64,000 bases of DNA from Enterobacter sp. Ag1 (lineage in GTDB: Bacteria > Pseudomonadota > Gammaproteobacteria > Enterobacterales > Enterobacteriaceae): positions 1-64,000 of the forward strand of contig AKXM01000024.1 in NCBI GenBank assembly GCA_000277545.1, written 5' to 3'. The notes beneath the pieces are model-generated. The model saw only the letters and a list, made by a program, of their open reading frames with translations. It made no database searches and had not been told where the DNA came from. Below, piece by piece: positions 27,974-40,612 of the stretch (its first letter is position 1; the number at the start of each line of letters is the position of its first letter). Both the position numbers and the translations under genes were made by a program.

Positions 27974-30094
27974 CTAGTTTCTGTTGCGGGTCACTTTAAT
28001 CACATCCGGCATCACGCGAATCTTGCGCATGATGTTCGCCAGATGGACGCGATCCCGGGCTGTCAGGCGAATGAAGGCGCTGTATACGCGGCCGTCTTTC
28101 TCTTCGGTGTTCAGGCTCTGGATGTTAGAGCCCGCAGTGTTAATTGCCGCGGTCAGGTTTGCCAGCGCACCCTGGTGGTTAAACATGTCCACCTTGATCT
28201 CGGTGATAAACTCTTGCTCGATCTCTTTATCCCATTCCACGGCCATAAACTTCTCGGGCTCTTTCTGGTAGCCACGAATGTTTCGACAAGACTCATGGTG
28301 GATAACCAGCCCTTTACCTGGGCTGACGTGAGCGACGATAGGATCTCCCGGAATTGGGCGGCAGCACTTGGCAAAGGTAATCAGAACGCCGTCTGCACCT
28401 TTGATTGGCAAGTTGCTGTGGTTTGCTGAAGGCGCAGTGCCTGACTGAGAAGCAACCGGTGATTCCCCTTGCAGGTTTTTCGCCACGACGACGCTCATTG
28501 CGTTCCCGAGGCCAATTTCGGCCAGCAGGTCGTCAAGTGACGCAAGCTTCATGCGGTCCAGTTCACGCTGGAGATTTTCGGCAGGAATTTCAGCCAGTTT
28601 ACGGCTGCCACCGAGCGCATGGTTGAGCAGGCGACGCCCTAAACTGACGGAATCATCACGCTTCAGATTTTTCAGCATTTGGCGAATTTTGGCGCGAGCT
28701 TTGGAACTGACAACAAAATTAAGCCATGCGGCGTTTGGACGCGCCCCGGGTGCGGTGATGATTTCGATAGTCTGCCCGCTGGTCAACGACTGTGAAAGCG
28801 GGTAAGGCTGGCGATCGACGCGAGCGCCTACGCAGGCGTGACCGATATCGGTATGTACCGCGTAGGCGAAGTCCACCGGCGTTGCGCCTGCGGGCAGCTC
28901 TACAATGCGGCCTTCCGGGGTGAAAACGTAAATCTCATCCGGGAACAGATCGGATTTTACGCTCTCGATGAATTCAAATGAGCTACCGGCGCTTTGCTGC
29001 AGCTCCAGCAGGCTTTGCATCCAGCGCTGAGCGCGGATTTGTGCCGTCGTGCTGCTTTCGCCTTGCTCTTTATAAGCCCAGTGCGCAGCAACCCCCATTT
29101 CCGCCATCTGATCCATGTCTTCAGTACGGATTTGCACTTCAACCGGGACGCCGTGCGGCCCAATCATTGAGGTGTGCAGGGACTGATAGCCGTTCGCTTT
29201 CGGGATGGCGATATAGTCTTTCACCCGCCCTGGACGAGGTTTATAGAGGCTGTGCATCTGCCCGAGGACGCGATAGCAGGTATCCATGTCATGGACAATG
29301 ACGCGAAACGCGTAGATATCCATGATCGAATGGAAACGCTGTTCTTTGAGCGTCATCTTGCAGTAAATGGAGTAAAGGTGCTTTTCGCGACCGCTAACGC
29401 GGCAGGCAATGCCTGCTTCCTGAAGACGCCCGTCGATTTCAGAGAGGATTTTTTGAATCATCTCTTTGCGGTTACCTCGCGCCGCTTTAACCACTTCTTT
29501 AATGACGCGGTAGCGGTTCGGATAAAGCGCTTCAAAGCCAAGCTCTTCCAGTTCGGTTTTCAGGTGATGAATACCGAGGCGGTGAGCGAGTGGGCTATAA
29601 ATTTCGAGGGTTTCACGGGCAATACGGCGGCGTTTATCTGGGCGCAATGACCCAAGCGTGCGCATATTGTGCGTGCGGTCGGCAAGCTTGATCAAAATGA
29701 CGCGAATATCCTGCACCATCGCCATGATCATTTTGCGGAAGTTTTCGGCCTGAGCCTCTTTCTTATCGCGGAACTTCAGTTTATCTAGCTTAGAAACCCC
29801 TTCCACCAGTTCGGCAACGCTTTTGCCAAACAGCTGTTCCATATCCTGGTAGGTGGCCGGGGTGTCTTCAATCACGTCATGCAGAAGCGCTGCCATTAGC
29901 GTTTCATGGTCGAGTTTCATCTCGGCCAGGATACAGGCAACGGCGACGGGATGGGTGATATAGGGTTCACCGCTTGAACGTGTTTGTCCCTCGTGAGCAT
30001 CACGTGCGACAAGGTATGCCTGCCGGAGGCGCTTAATTTGCTCCTCTGGCAGATAGTTTTGAATCAGCTGATTCAGGCTTTCAAACAGATACAA
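27974..30094 (-). CDS. spoT: Bifunctional (p)ppGpp synthetase/hydrolase SpoT
   Basis: SpoT degrades, and under some starvation conditions makes, the alarmone (p)ppGpp. The 706-aa protein has the hydrolase HD motif at H72-D73 (LLHDVIEDT), the synthetase region (YCKMTLKEQRF, YKPRPGRVKDYIA), a TGS domain near 390-450, a zinc-finger-like CCRPIPGD segment, and a C-terminal ACT domain. A short insertion relative to E. coli lies in the variable linker near residue 555. The ATG at 30094 matches the family start. It starts 18 nt after rpoZ. Confidence 0.98.
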   Translation of the reverse strand: MYLFESLNQLIQNYLPEEQIKRLRQAYLVARDAHEGQTRSSGEPYITHPVAVACILAEMKLDHETLMAALLHDVIEDTPATYQDMEQLFGKSVAELVEGVSKLDKLKFRDKKEAQAENFRKMIMAMVQDIRVILIKLADRTHNMRTLGSLRPDKRRRIARETLEIYSPLAHRLGIHHLKTELEELGFEALYPNRYRVIKEVVKAARGNRKEMIQKILSEIDGRLQEAGIACRVSGREKHLYSIYCKMTLKEQRFHSIMDIYAFRVIVHDMDTCYRVLGQMHSLYKPRPGRVKDYIAIPKANGYQSLHTSMIGPHGVPVEVQIRTEDMDQMAEMGVAAHWAYKEQGESSTTAQIRAQRWMQSLLELQQSAGSSFEFIESVKSDLFPDEIYVFTPEGRIVELPAGATPVDFAYAVHTDIGHACVGARVDRQPYPLSQSLTSGQTIEIITAPGARPNAAWLNFVVSSKARAKIRQMLKNLKRDDSVSLGRRLLNHALGGSRKLAEIPAENLQRELDRMKLASLDDLLAEIGLGNAMSVVVAKNLQGESPVASQSGTAPSANHSNLPIKGADGVLITFAKCCRPIPGDPIVAHVSPGKGLVIHHESCRNIRGYQKEPEKFMAVEWDKEIEQEFITEIKVDMFNHQGALANLTAAINTAGSNIQSLNTEEKDGRVYSAFIRLTARDRVHLANIMRKIRVMPDVIKVTRNRN

Positions 30095-30112
30095 GGGCTA
30101 CCCGCAGGCTAA

Positions 30113-30388
30113 TTAACGACGACCTTCAGCAATAGCAGTCACGGCCTGCAGTTCTGCGGCTTCCTGCTCTTGCTGTTCCTGGCGCTCACGAACATCGAGA
30201 ATCTGGTTGGTGATCAACCCTTCTTCGATTTCACGCAGTGCGATAACGGTCGTTTTATCGTTTTCTTCCGGTACCAGCGGATCTTTACCGCCAACCTGCA
30301 TCTGACGAGCGCGACGCGCGGCCACAAGTACCAGGTCAAAACGGTTACCAATTTTCTCTACAGCGTCCTGAACGGTTACGCGTGCCAT
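30113..30388 (-). CDS. rpoZ: RNA polymerase omega subunit
   Basis: Omega stabilises the beta-prime subunit during RNA polymerase assembly and forms part of one ppGpp-binding site. The 91-aa product has the E. coli length, opens [20 protein letters not shown] and keeps the conserved RRARQMQ and IALREIEEG helices. It lies 54 nt downstream of gmk and 18 nt upstream of spoT, so the omega subunit and the alarmone enzyme share an operon. Confidence 0.98.
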   Translation of the reverse strand: MARVTVQDAVEKIGNRFDLVLVAARRARQMQVGGKDPLVPEENDKTTVIALREIEEGLITNQILDVRERQEQQEQEAAELQAVTAIAEGRR

Positions 30389-30442
30389 AATTAAAATGCT
30401 CCACAGGTGAAGAAATGACTGGGCATGATACTGAAACTGGTG

Positions 30443-33626
<3,184 letters not shown>

Positions 33627-33812
33627 ATTTGTCCCCTCAGAATACCGGCAGAGGGTAACGTTTTGTGCACTATGTCACGATTGAGATTTTCTAAGCTGAA
33701 TGAATATGGATTAGTTTTATTTATCCAAAATATAAAATTTGTCCTTTATATTTGGGTGTTGTCAGGTTCTTTTAAAATTAAATGGATTAGTAGAAGTATT
33801 TAAGGAGGCGCA

Positions 33813-34202
33813 ATGAAAATATCGGCGATGTTAAAAGCGCTAGCAAATGGCGTCAATCCAGAAACTGGAGAGGTGCTTGGCGCTAAATCAACAGCCAATA
33901 AGCCGGAAGCGATAAGAGCGCTGTTTGCCCTGGCTGAGGAGCTGTCGGTGAGCCCGGAAAAACAGAAAAAGCCCAGGCTAACCCCTGAGGAGAGACAGCA
34001 GCGTAACCTTGCCGAAGGACGTCCGGCTAAGTCTCACTTTCCCTGGGCCGAAGAAGAGAAACTGATTCTTGCAGAGCGATTTGAGCAAACTGGCGCTATC
34101 GAAACCCTGGGGGATGAGTTTGAACGTTCTCCGAGAGCGGTAGCTATTCAGCTTGAAAAGATGAGGCTTATCACTGCGGAGCAGCTATTGGCGTATACCT
34201 AG
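33813..34202 (+). CDS. Uncharacterised 129-aa protein with C-terminal SANT/HTH-like segment
   Basis: I do not recognise this gene. The protein opens MKISAMLKALANGVNPETGE, passes through a charged, proline- and lysine-rich linker (about 45-75), and ends with FPWAEEEKLILAERFEQTG followed by an ERSPRAVAIQLEKMRLI helix pair. That W-acidic-hydrophobic start plus R-x-AV-x-QL end resembles small Myb/SANT-like or helix-turn-helix DNA-binding domains, which is only a pattern match. AAGGAGG precedes the ATG by seven bases, so translation is likely. It occupies the slot of dinD in E. coli, between yicG and yicC, behind an AT-rich leader. Confidence 0.7.
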   Translation: MKISAMLKALANGVNPETGEVLGAKSTANKPEAIRALFALAEELSVSPEKQKKPRLTPEERQQRNLAEGRPAKSHFPWAEEEKLILAERFEQTGAIETLGDEFERSPRAVAIQLEKMRLITAEQLLAYT

Positions 34203-34215
34203 TACGCATCAAAAG

Positions 34216-34239
34216 AAAAAGCCTGCTGAACGCAGGCTT
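34216..34239 (-). terminator. Terminator of yicC
   Basis: On the minus strand AAGCCTGC-GTTCA-GCAGGCTT followed by TTTCTTTT, 9 nt after the yicC stop. On the plus strand it may also limit transcription from the 129-aa gene. Confidence 0.78.
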
Positions 34240-34247
34240 ATGTCACG

Positions 34248-35111
34248 CTATTCGATATTCTGAATCTGTTCGCGCATCTGCTCGATCAGGACTTTCAGCT
34301 CGATAGCTGAATTGGTCACGTCGGCATTGATAGACTTGGAGGCCAGAGTATTCGACTCGCGGTTAAACTCCTGCATCATAAAGTCGAGGCGACGACCAAC
34401 GGCTTCTTTCTTTTTCAGGATGTTGTAGGTCTCTTTGACGTGGGCTTCCAGACGGTCCAGCTCTTCCGCGACGTCAATGCGCTGTGCCATCAGCACCAGT
34501 TCTTGTTCAAGGCGGTTGTTCTCAAGCTGAACTTCGGCCTCTTCCAGCTTGTTAACCAGGCGCTCGCGCTGCCATTTCACTACTTCTGGCATTTGAGCAC
34601 GGACTTTAACCACTTCGGCGCTGACGCCTTCCAGGCGTTGTTCAATCAGCCCTTTCAGGGCCTGACCTTCGGTTTCACGGGCAACAATAAAGTCGTCCAG
34701 GGCGCCATCAAGAGCGGAAAGGATTTCAGCGGTAATCGCATCAAGATCCTGCTCCTGAGCGGCCATCACGCCTGGCCAGCGTAGAATATCAACCGGGTTG
34801 ATTTCGCCTTCATCGCTTTGCATTTTGACCCAGTTAGCGGCCTCAACCAGCTGCTTAGCCAGCTTTTCATTAAGAATCAGCGATCCTTGTGAACGGGCAT
34901 CGGGCTCAAAGCGCAGGTTGCACTCAATTTTTCCGCGGGTGAGGCGGTTGCGAATGCGCTCACGAGCAACAGGCTCAAGACTGCGGAACTGTTCCGGCAT
35001 GCGGATATACGTTTCGAGATAGCGCTGGTTTACCGAGCGTAATTCCCAGGAGGCGGAGCCCCATTCACCTTTTACTTCACGCCGGGCGTAGGCGGTCATA
35101 CTGCGGATCAT
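34248..35111 (-). CDS. yicC: YicC family endoribonuclease
   Basis: YicC/YloC proteins are metal-dependent endoribonucleases; E. coli YicC affects stability of the small RNA RyhB. The 287-aa protein has the conserved N-terminal MIRSMTAYARRE and ELRSVNQRYLE blocks and the C-terminal DUF1732 signature GRRLDFMMQEFNRESNTLASKS. Length equals the E. coli protein. It is divergent from rph, sharing a 125-bp promoter region, as in E. coli. Confidence 0.96.
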   Translation of the reverse strand: MIRSMTAYARREVKGEWGSASWELRSVNQRYLETYIRMPEQFRSLEPVARERIRNRLTRGKIECNLRFEPDARSQGSLILNEKLAKQLVEAANWVKMQSDEGEINPVDILRWPGVMAAQEQDLDAITAEILSALDGALDDFIVARETEGQALKGLIEQRLEGVSAEVVKVRAQMPEVVKWQRERLVNKLEEAEVQLENNRLEQELVLMAQRIDVAEELDRLEAHVKETYNILKKKEAVGRRLDFMMQEFNRESNTLASKSINADVTNSAIELKVLIEQMREQIQNIE

Positions 35112-35195
35112 AGTACGTACCCGTTTTCAGCTAATGTATGGGGGGATTATAGCCATCAGGGGTCTTGCAGGATAGGAATAAGCGCCTGAAGTCCG

Positions 35196-35201
35196 TATAA
35201 T
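35196..35201 (+). promoter_or_regulatory. -10 element of the rph-pyrE promoter
   Basis: A perfect TATAAT 35 nt upstream of the rph start codon. The -35 region is weak (AGGAAT-like), so the element is assigned mainly on the -10 and on its position. Confidence 0.6.
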
Positions 35202-35236
35202 GCGCAGCCACATTCGTTTTAGCCGGAGAAAAGCCC

Positions 35237-35953
35237 ATGCGTCCATCAGGTCGTAGCGCCGAACAAGTGCGCCCAGTTACCCTGACCCGTCATTACACTA
35301 AACACGCTGAAGGTTCCGTGCTTGTCGAGTTCGGTGATACCAAAGTGTTGTGCACCGCGACCCTTGAAGAAGGCGTGCCTCGCTTTCTGAAAGGCCAGGG
35401 TCAGGGCTGGATCACCGCTGAATACGGCATGCTGCCGCGTGCAACCCATAGCCGTAATGCCCGTGAAGCGGCAAAAGGCAAACAAGGTGGCCGTACTCTC
35501 GAGATTCAACGTCTCATCGCCCGTTCATTACGCGCAGCGGTGGATCTAAAAGCATTAGGTGAATTTACTATCACCCTCGACTGCGACGTTCTGCAGGCCG
35601 ACGGCGGCACTCGCACCGCGTCCATCACCGGTGCCTGTGTAGCGCTGGCCGATGCGTTAAACGGTCTGGTCGCTTCTGGCAAACTGAAAACTAATCCTAT
35701 GAAAGGGATGGTTGCGGCGGTTTCCGTTGGTATCGTCAACGGTGAAGCTCTCTGCGATCTGGAATATGTCGAAGACTCGGCAGCCGAAACCGACATGAAT
35801 GTTGTCATGATGGAAGACGGGCGCATGATTGAGGTGCAGGGTACTGCGGAAGGTGAGCCGTTCTCCCACGAAGAGTTACTGGCGCTACTGGCGTTGGCTC
35901 GAGGGGGCATTGATTCCATCATCGCGTCGCAGAAGGCGGCGTTAGAAAATTAA
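35237..35953 (+). CDS. rph: Ribonuclease PH
   Basis: Phosphate-dependent 3'-5' exoribonuclease that trims tRNA 3' ends and helps degrade rRNA. The 238-aa protein is full length, with the [41 protein letters not shown] region at the N-terminus abbreviated here as [14 protein letters not shown], the phosphate-binding [16 protein letters not shown] block, and [18 protein letters not shown]. Unlike E. coli K-12, whose rph carries a frameshift that lowers pyrE expression, this copy is intact. It heads the rph-pyrE operon. Confidence 0.97.
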   Translation: MRPSGRSAEQVRPVTLTRHYTKHAEGSVLVEFGDTKVLCTATLEEGVPRFLKGQGQGWITAEYGMLPRATHSRNAREAAKGKQGGRTLEIQRLIARSLRAAVDLKALGEFTITLDCDVLQADGGTRTASITGACVALADALNGLVASGKLKTNPMKGMVAAVSVGIVNGEALCDLEYVEDSAAETDMNVVMMEDGRMIEVQGTAEGEPFSHEELLALLALARGGIDSIIASQKAALEN

Positions 35954-35959
35954 TTTTTT

Positions 35960-35987
35960 AAAAGCGACTGAGAAGTCGCTTTTTTTA
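35960..35987 (+). terminator. pyrE attenuator
   Basis: AAGCGACT-GAGA-AGTCGCTT followed by TTTTT lies between rph and pyrE, 8 nt after the rph stop. In E. coli the equivalent terminator is relieved at low UTP when ribosomes follow a slowed polymerase to the end of rph; the intact rph end next to the hairpin is consistent with that mechanism. Confidence 0.9.
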
Positions 35988-36018
35988 TGTCCGTGTCACA
36001 ATGCTAAGGAGCAAATCC

Positions 36019-36660
36019 ATGAAACCGTATCAGCGCCAGTTTATTGAGTTTGCGCTTAACAAACAGGTACTCAAGTTTGGCGAATTCACGCTGAAATCCG
36101 GGCGCACTAGCCCCTATTTCTTCAACGCCGGGCTGTTTAATACCGGGCGCGATCTGGCGTTATTAGGGCGTTTCTATGCTGCCGCTCTGATGGACTCCGG
36201 CATCGATTTTGATCTGCTCTTTGGCCCGGCCTATAAAGGCATTCCTATCGCGACAACGACCGCGGTGGCACTGGCTGAGCACCACGAGCGCGATGTGCCT
36301 TACTGCTTTAATCGCAAAGAAGCGAAAGATCATGGCGAAGGCGGTAATTTGGTGGGCAGTGCGCTTCAGGGCCGCGTTATGCTGGTGGACGACGTGATAA
36401 CTGCTGGGACCGCTATTCGTGAGTCAATGGAGATCATTGCCGCGAACGGTGCGAGCCTTGCCGGGGTGCTTATTTCTCTCGACCGACAGGAGCGTGGCCG
36501 TGCAGATATCTCCGCCATTCAGGAAGTTGAGCGCGACTATCAGTGCAAAGTCATTTCGATCATCACGCTCAAAGACCTGATTTCTTACCTGGAAGAGAAG
36601 CCAGAAATGGCGGACAAGCTGGCTGCAGTGCGTAAATATCGCGAAGAGTTCGGCGTCTAA
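36019..36660 (+). CDS. pyrE: Orotate phosphoribosyltransferase
   Basis: PyrE converts orotate and PRPP to orotidine 5'-phosphate in pyrimidine synthesis. The 213-aa protein equals the E. coli length and has the PRPP-binding motif [13 protein letters not shown] near residue 120 and the flexible catalytic loop [12 protein letters not shown] near 98. I use the ATG at 36019 ([11 protein letters not shown]) with AAGGAG upstream; an in-frame ATG at 36001 lies before that site. Expression is set by the attenuator upstream. Confidence 0.97.
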   Translation: MKPYQRQFIEFALNKQVLKFGEFTLKSGRTSPYFFNAGLFNTGRDLALLGRFYAAALMDSGIDFDLLFGPAYKGIPIATTTAVALAEHHERDVPYCFNRKEAKDHGEGGNLVGSALQGRVMLVDDVITAGTAIRESMEIIAANGASLAGVLISLDRQERGRADISAIQEVERDYQCKVISIITLKDLISYLEEKPEMADKLAAVRKYREEFGV

Positions 36661-36671
36661 GTCGGAAAATA

Positions 36672-36695
36672 AATAAGGGCCTTCCGGCCCTTATT
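36672..36695. terminator. Hairpin between pyrE and slmA
   Basis: AATAAGGGCC-TTCC-GGCCCTTATT lies between the converging stops. The T-run is better on the minus strand (slmA side), but it probably serves both genes. Confidence 0.7.
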
Positions 36696-36697
36696 GA

Positions 36698-37294
36698 CTA
36701 GTAAAGCTGAGCAGCAATCAGCGGCCAGCGGGTATCAAAATCATCCGTAGGCAGATAGCGGAAATCACTTCTCACAAATCGTGAAAGCATTCCTTCACAG
36801 AAAGCCAGTAGCTGGCTCGCCAGCAAGGATTCATCGGTGCTAAACCCTTCGCCTTCGCGCATTTTCTTTTCACGCATAACCTGGCGCAGCTGAACCTCAA
36901 TGCGTTCAAAAAGCTGGTTGATGCGATCCTGCAAGCGATCCTGCTCAAACATCAGCGCGTGCCCGGTGAGGATACGCGTCAGACCTGGGTTCCGTTCACC
37001 AAAACCCAACACCAAAAGTACGATCAACCGCAGGCGGGCCAGCGTGTCTTTTTCATCTTTTAGAATCAGGTTAATGCGGGTAATCAGGCTATCTTCGATA
37101 AACTCAATCAGGCTATCGAACATTTTCATTTTGCTGGGAAAATGCCGATAAAGTGCGGCTTCGGACACGCCAACGGTTGCCGCTAGTTTAGCGGTCGTAA
37201 TGCGTTGGCTGCCGTCGCTGGATTCGAGCATTTGGGCCAGAGACTGAAGTATTTCCTCGCGACGATTCCTTTTCGCGGTCTGTTTTTCTGCCAT
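36698..37294 (-). CDS. slmA: Nucleoid occlusion factor SlmA
   Basis: TetR-like DNA-binding protein that binds SlmA sites around the chromosome and blocks FtsZ ring assembly over the nucleoid. The 198-aa protein has an N-terminal helix-turn-helix ([20 protein letters not shown] near residues 38-57) and a helical C-terminal dimer domain with conserved [12 protein letters not shown]. Length equals the E. coli protein. Convergent with pyrE; follows dut in the same direction. Confidence 0.97.
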   Translation of the reverse strand: MAEKQTAKRNRREEILQSLAQMLESSDGSQRITTAKLAATVGVSEAALYRHFPSKMKMFDSLIEFIEDSLITRINLILKDEKDTLARLRLIVLLVLGFGERNPGLTRILTGHALMFEQDRLQDRINQLFERIEVQLRQVMREKKMREGEGFSTDESLLASQLLAFCEGMLSRFVRSDFRYLPTDDFDTRWPLIAAQLY

Positions 37295-37414
37295 GTTCTA
37301 AAATACCCCTGAAAAATACCTTGTCAGGTAAGCACCGAACCGCGTCCACAAACGCTTGGTTTGCGGTCTGTTTTAACGTTATCTACGCGGTAGGGTTACG
37401 TTGATAAAACGGTA

Positions 37415-37873
37415 TTACTGGCGGCCTGAATGACCAAATCCGCCTTCGCCACGGTCGCTGGCGTCAAAATCTTCAACCAGGTTAAATTCGGCCTGCACAA
37501 CAGGTACAAAGACCATCTGCGCAATGCGTTCGCCGGGCTGAATGGTGAAGCTGTCCTGGCCGCGGTTCCAGACAGAAACCATCAGCTGGCCTTGATAATC
37601 GGAGTCAATCAGCCCCACCAGGTTACCCAGCACAACACCGTGTTTGTGGCCCAGGCCGGAACGAGGCAGGATGACCGCTGCCAGAGAGGCGTCAGCAATG
37701 TGAATAGCCAGGCCGGTTGGCAGCAGCGTTGTTGCACCAGGTGCAAGTTCTACGGCGTCATCCAGGCAAGCGCGCAGGTCAAGACCGGCAGAGCCGGAGG
37801 TGGCGTAAGTTGGTAACGGGAATTGCTGACCAACTCGCGGGTCCAGAATTTTAACGTCGATTTTTTTCATCAT
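37415..37873 (-). CDS. dut: dUTP diphosphatase
   Basis: Trimeric enzyme that hydrolyses dUTP to dUMP, keeping uracil out of DNA and feeding thymidylate synthesis. The 152-aa protein has the five dUTPase motifs, including [19 protein letters not shown] (catalytic Asp), GERIAQM and the C-terminal P-loop-like [10 protein letters not shown]. Start candidates are tandem ATGs at 37873 and 37870; I chose the first. It overlaps the 3' end of coaBC by 23 nt, which explains the weak ribosome-binding site: coupling to coaBC translation is likely. Confidence 0.96.
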   Translation of the reverse strand: MMKKIDVKILDPRVGQQFPLPTYATSGSAGLDLRACLDDAVELAPGATTLLPTGLAIHIADASLAAVILPRSGLGHKHGVVLGNLVGLIDSDYQGQLMVSVWNRGQDSFTIQPGERIAQMVFVPVVQAEFNLVEDFDASDRGEGGFGHSGRQ

Positions 37874-39062
37874 AGCGGGTAACGATCTCGTCCAGTAAAA
37901 GGTGGCCAAGGAGTGCTTTACGCTCAAGCGGTAAGACTTTGTCTCCCTCCTGCCAGAAAAGGTGCAATGCGTTATTATCGCTATTAAACCCTTGATTATT
38001 CTGAGATACGTCATTAGCGCAGATCAGATCCAGGTTTTTAGCGGCACGCTTTTTCCGGGCGTATTCTTCCACATTATTTGTTTCGGCGGCAAACCCTACT
38101 ACATAGGGACGTCCTTCAGAAAGCGCCGCAACACCCGCAACAACATCCGGGTTTTTGACCATTTTTAGCGTAATTTCATCGCCTTGCTTTTTAATTTTCT
38201 CGTCAGCAACCACGGCTGCTCGATAGTCGGCAACGGCGGCACAGCCAATGAATATATGCTGCCCGGTGACGCGTTTTTGGACCACTTCATTCATTTCCAG
38301 CGCCGTAGTGACGTCAATGCGGTTGACCCATGCCGGAGTAGGCAGATTTACCGGGCCTGAAATCAGGGTTACGTTTGCCCCGCGCGCTGCCGCTGCGGCG
38401 GCTATAGAAAACCCCATCTTTCCTGAGCTGTCGTTAGTAATGTATCTGACGGGATCCAGGCGTTCGCGCGTTGGGCCGGCGGTAATCATGACGTTCAGAT
38501 GTTGCAGATCTTTGACTACGGAGAAATGTTCAACGGCCATATCAACCAGCGTTAGCGGATCTAACATTCGGCCTGGTCCAATATCGCCGCAGGCCTGGCT
38601 TCCGCTATCCGGGCCCCAAATCAGGAGACCACGAGCGCTTAGCACGTCCAAATTATGTTGAGTGGCGGCCGCGCGGAACATTTGTTGGTTCATTGCCGGA
38701 ACAACGGCAACCGGTGCGGCGGTTGCCAGGCAAATAGTGCTGACCAGGTCGTTTGCCATGCCTGCAGTCACGCGCGCAATCAGGTCTGCTGTCGCAGGTG
38801 CGAGTATCACTAAATCTGCCCATTTGCCGAGTTCGATGTGGCCCATGGCGGCTTCTGCTGCGGGGTCTAGCAAACTGTCGGACACAGGATAACCGGACAC
38901 TGCTTGCAAACTTAGTGGCGTGATGAAGGCCTTCGCCGCCTCGGTCATTACCACTCGTACATCCGCTCCGCGATCGCGCAGACGACGAACCAGCTCAGGT
39001 GTTTTATAGGCCGCAATACCGCCGCTCACACCAAGAACAATTTTCTTGCCGGAAAGTCCCAT
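37851..39062 (-). CDS. coaBC: Bifunctional phosphopantothenoylcysteine decarboxylase/synthetase CoaBC (Dfp)
   Basis: Catalyses two steps of coenzyme A synthesis: ligation of cysteine to 4'-phosphopantothenate with CTP (CoaB, C-terminal half) and FMN-dependent decarboxylation (CoaC, N-terminal half). The 403-aa protein has [12 protein letters not shown], the catalytic His in GHIELGKW, the cysteine of GSQACGDIG, and, in Coa[19 protein letters not shown] and SSGKMG. Tandem ATGs at 39065 and 39062 are possible starts. Divergent from radC. Confidence 0.96.
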   Translation of the reverse strand: MGLSGKKIVLGVSGGIAAYKTPELVRRLRDRGADVRVVMTEAAKAFITPLSLQAVSGYPVSDSLLDPAAEAAMGHIELGKWADLVILAPATADLIARVTAGMANDLVSTICLATAAPVAVVPAMNQQMFRAAATQHNLDVLSARGLLIWGPDSGSQACGDIGPGRMLDPLTLVDMAVEHFSVVKDLQHLNVMITAGPTRERLDPVRYITNDSSGKMGFSIAAAAAARGANVTLISGPVNLPTPAWVNRIDVTTALEMNEVVQKRVTGQHIFIGCAAVADYRAAVVADEKIKKQGDEITLKMVKNPDVVAGVAALSEGRPYVVGFAAETNNVEEYARKKRAAKNLDLICANDVSQNNQGFNSDNNALHLFWQEGDKVLPLERKALLGHLLLDEIVTRYDEKNRR

Positions 39063-39227
39063 CATGATTTTTATCCGTTGGAAGTCACAGTCGAATGGCC
39101 ATTTTATCACAATCCCTGACAGGCGACTTTTTGCAGTTTGCGAGGCACTACGCAAGACCAAAACCCGCTCATCGCCTGATAATAAAAAAGGCCGCATCAT
39201 GAGAGTGTTAAGAGAGGGAGAGGTGCG

Positions 39228-39905
39228 ATGGACAGGGATAATGAGATTGAAAACGCGTATTTACCCAAGGAAAAGCTGCTGCAATTCGGTGTGGGTGCTC
39301 TCACCGATACTGAGCTGCTTGCGCTCTTTTTACGTACGGGCCACCAGGGAATGCACGTTTTGGTTTTTGCCAATATGCTGCTGCGTGAGTTTGGTTCCCT
39401 GCACCGCTTGTTGTCGGCAGATTATTCCCATTTCAAGGGCGTGAAGGGGATTGGTGAAGCGAAATACACTCAACTAAACGCGATTGCCGAGCTGGCGAGG
39501 CGTTATTACTCGTCTCAGGGTATCAAAGAACTCTCATTGCTTACGCCTGGAAAGGTGCGGGAGTATGTGCAGAGTCAGTTGACGACCGAGCAGCGTGAAA
39601 TCTTTATGGTGCTGTTTTTGAATAATCAGCATCAGGTTATTAAATGTGAGCGGTTGTTTGCCGGAACGCTAAGTCACGTTGAAGTTCACCCGAGAGAAAT
39701 TGTCCGTGAAGCGATGAAATGCAACGCCGGTGCCATTATACTGGCGCACAACCACCCGTCAGGTAAGGCCGAACCCAGTAAAGCAGACCGGGCTATTACG
39801 GAACGCATCGTGAAAGTTTGCCTGTTTATGGAAATTCGAGTGCTTGATCATCTGGTTATTGGTCACGGAGAATACGTTTCTTTCGCTGAACGAGGGTGGA
39901 TTTAA
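39228..39905 (+). CDS. radC: RadC family protein (YicR)
   Basis: JAB1/MPN-domain protein whose actual function is unresolved; the historical link to DNA repair was withdrawn for E. coli. The 225-aa product has an N-terminal helix-hairpin-helix region ([13 protein letters not shown] near residue 70) and the JAMM metal site [15 protein letters not shown] near 173-187. Strong AGAGGT precedes the ATG at 39228. It lies upstream of the rpmB promoter, as in E. coli. Confidence 0.95.
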   Translation: MDRDNEIENAYLPKEKLLQFGVGALTDTELLALFLRTGHQGMHVLVFANMLLREFGSLHRLLSADYSHFKGVKGIGEAKYTQLNAIAELARRYYSSQGIKELSLLTPGKVREYVQSQLTTEQREIFMVLFLNNQHQVIKCERLFAGTLSHVEVHPREIVREAMKCNAGAIILAHNHPSGKAEPSKADRAITERIVKVCLFMEIRVLDHLVIGHGEYVSFAERGWI

Positions 39906-39947
39906 GCCATCAGGCGCGATCCATTGGGATCTTTGTCTGTTCGGGAC

Positions 39948-39976
39948 TTGAGCACATGCCTCACACAGCGTATACT
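39948..39976 (+). promoter_or_regulatory. rpmB-rpmG promoter
   Basis: TTGAGC at 39948-39953 and TATACT at 39971-39976, with a 17-bp spacer, form a good sigma-70 promoter. The predicted start near 39983 gives a leader of about 137 nt before rpmB. Confidence 0.8.
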
Positions 39977-40010
39977 ACGCCACCTTTGAGAATCTCGGGT
40001 TTGGCATTAT

Positions 40011-40072
40011 GCGCCTGGCACTGTGGTTCACATTGAACCGCCAGGGACCAGGCTTGCAGCCTGACGAGGCGC
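40011..40072 (+). promoter_or_regulatory. Structured mRNA leader of rpmB (three-way junction)
   Basis: The leader can fold into a closed three-way junction. P1 pairs GCGCCT (40011-40016) with AGGCGC (40067-40072). P2 pairs GGC (40017-40019) with GCC (40040-40042) and then GGTTCA (40025-40030) with TGAACC (40034-40039) across a bulge. P3 pairs CAGGC with GCCTG (40049-40063) around TTGCA. Such a fold fits an autoregulatory ribosomal-protein leader or an mRNA-protecting element. The regulator is unknown. Confidence 0.55.
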
Positions 40073-40098
40073 CTAACCCTATACGAAGCTCGAGCTAA

Positions 40099-40356
<258 letters not shown>

Positions 40357-40373
40357 GTACTTAGAGGAAATAA

Positions 40374-40544
<171 letters not shown>

Positions 40545-40564
40545 TTCTGGTAACTTTGTTGAAG

Positions 40565-40590
40565 AAACCCGGCTCAGGCCGGGTTTTTTT
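40565..40590 (+). terminator. Terminator of rpmB-rpmG
   Basis: AACCCGGC-TCAG-GCCGGGTT with a T-run, 20 nt after rpmG. It probably limits, without abolishing, read-through into mutM, which starts 23 nt later. Confidence 0.9.
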
Positions 40591-40612
40591 ATGCCTGCTT
40601 CCCGGAGGAGAG

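Noticed and set aside
40011-40072. rpmB leader as a tRNA-like gene or riboswitch of a known class
   Set aside because: No CCA end, anticodon arm or T-loop consensus, and no match I can recall to known riboswitch cores; kept only as a structured leader.
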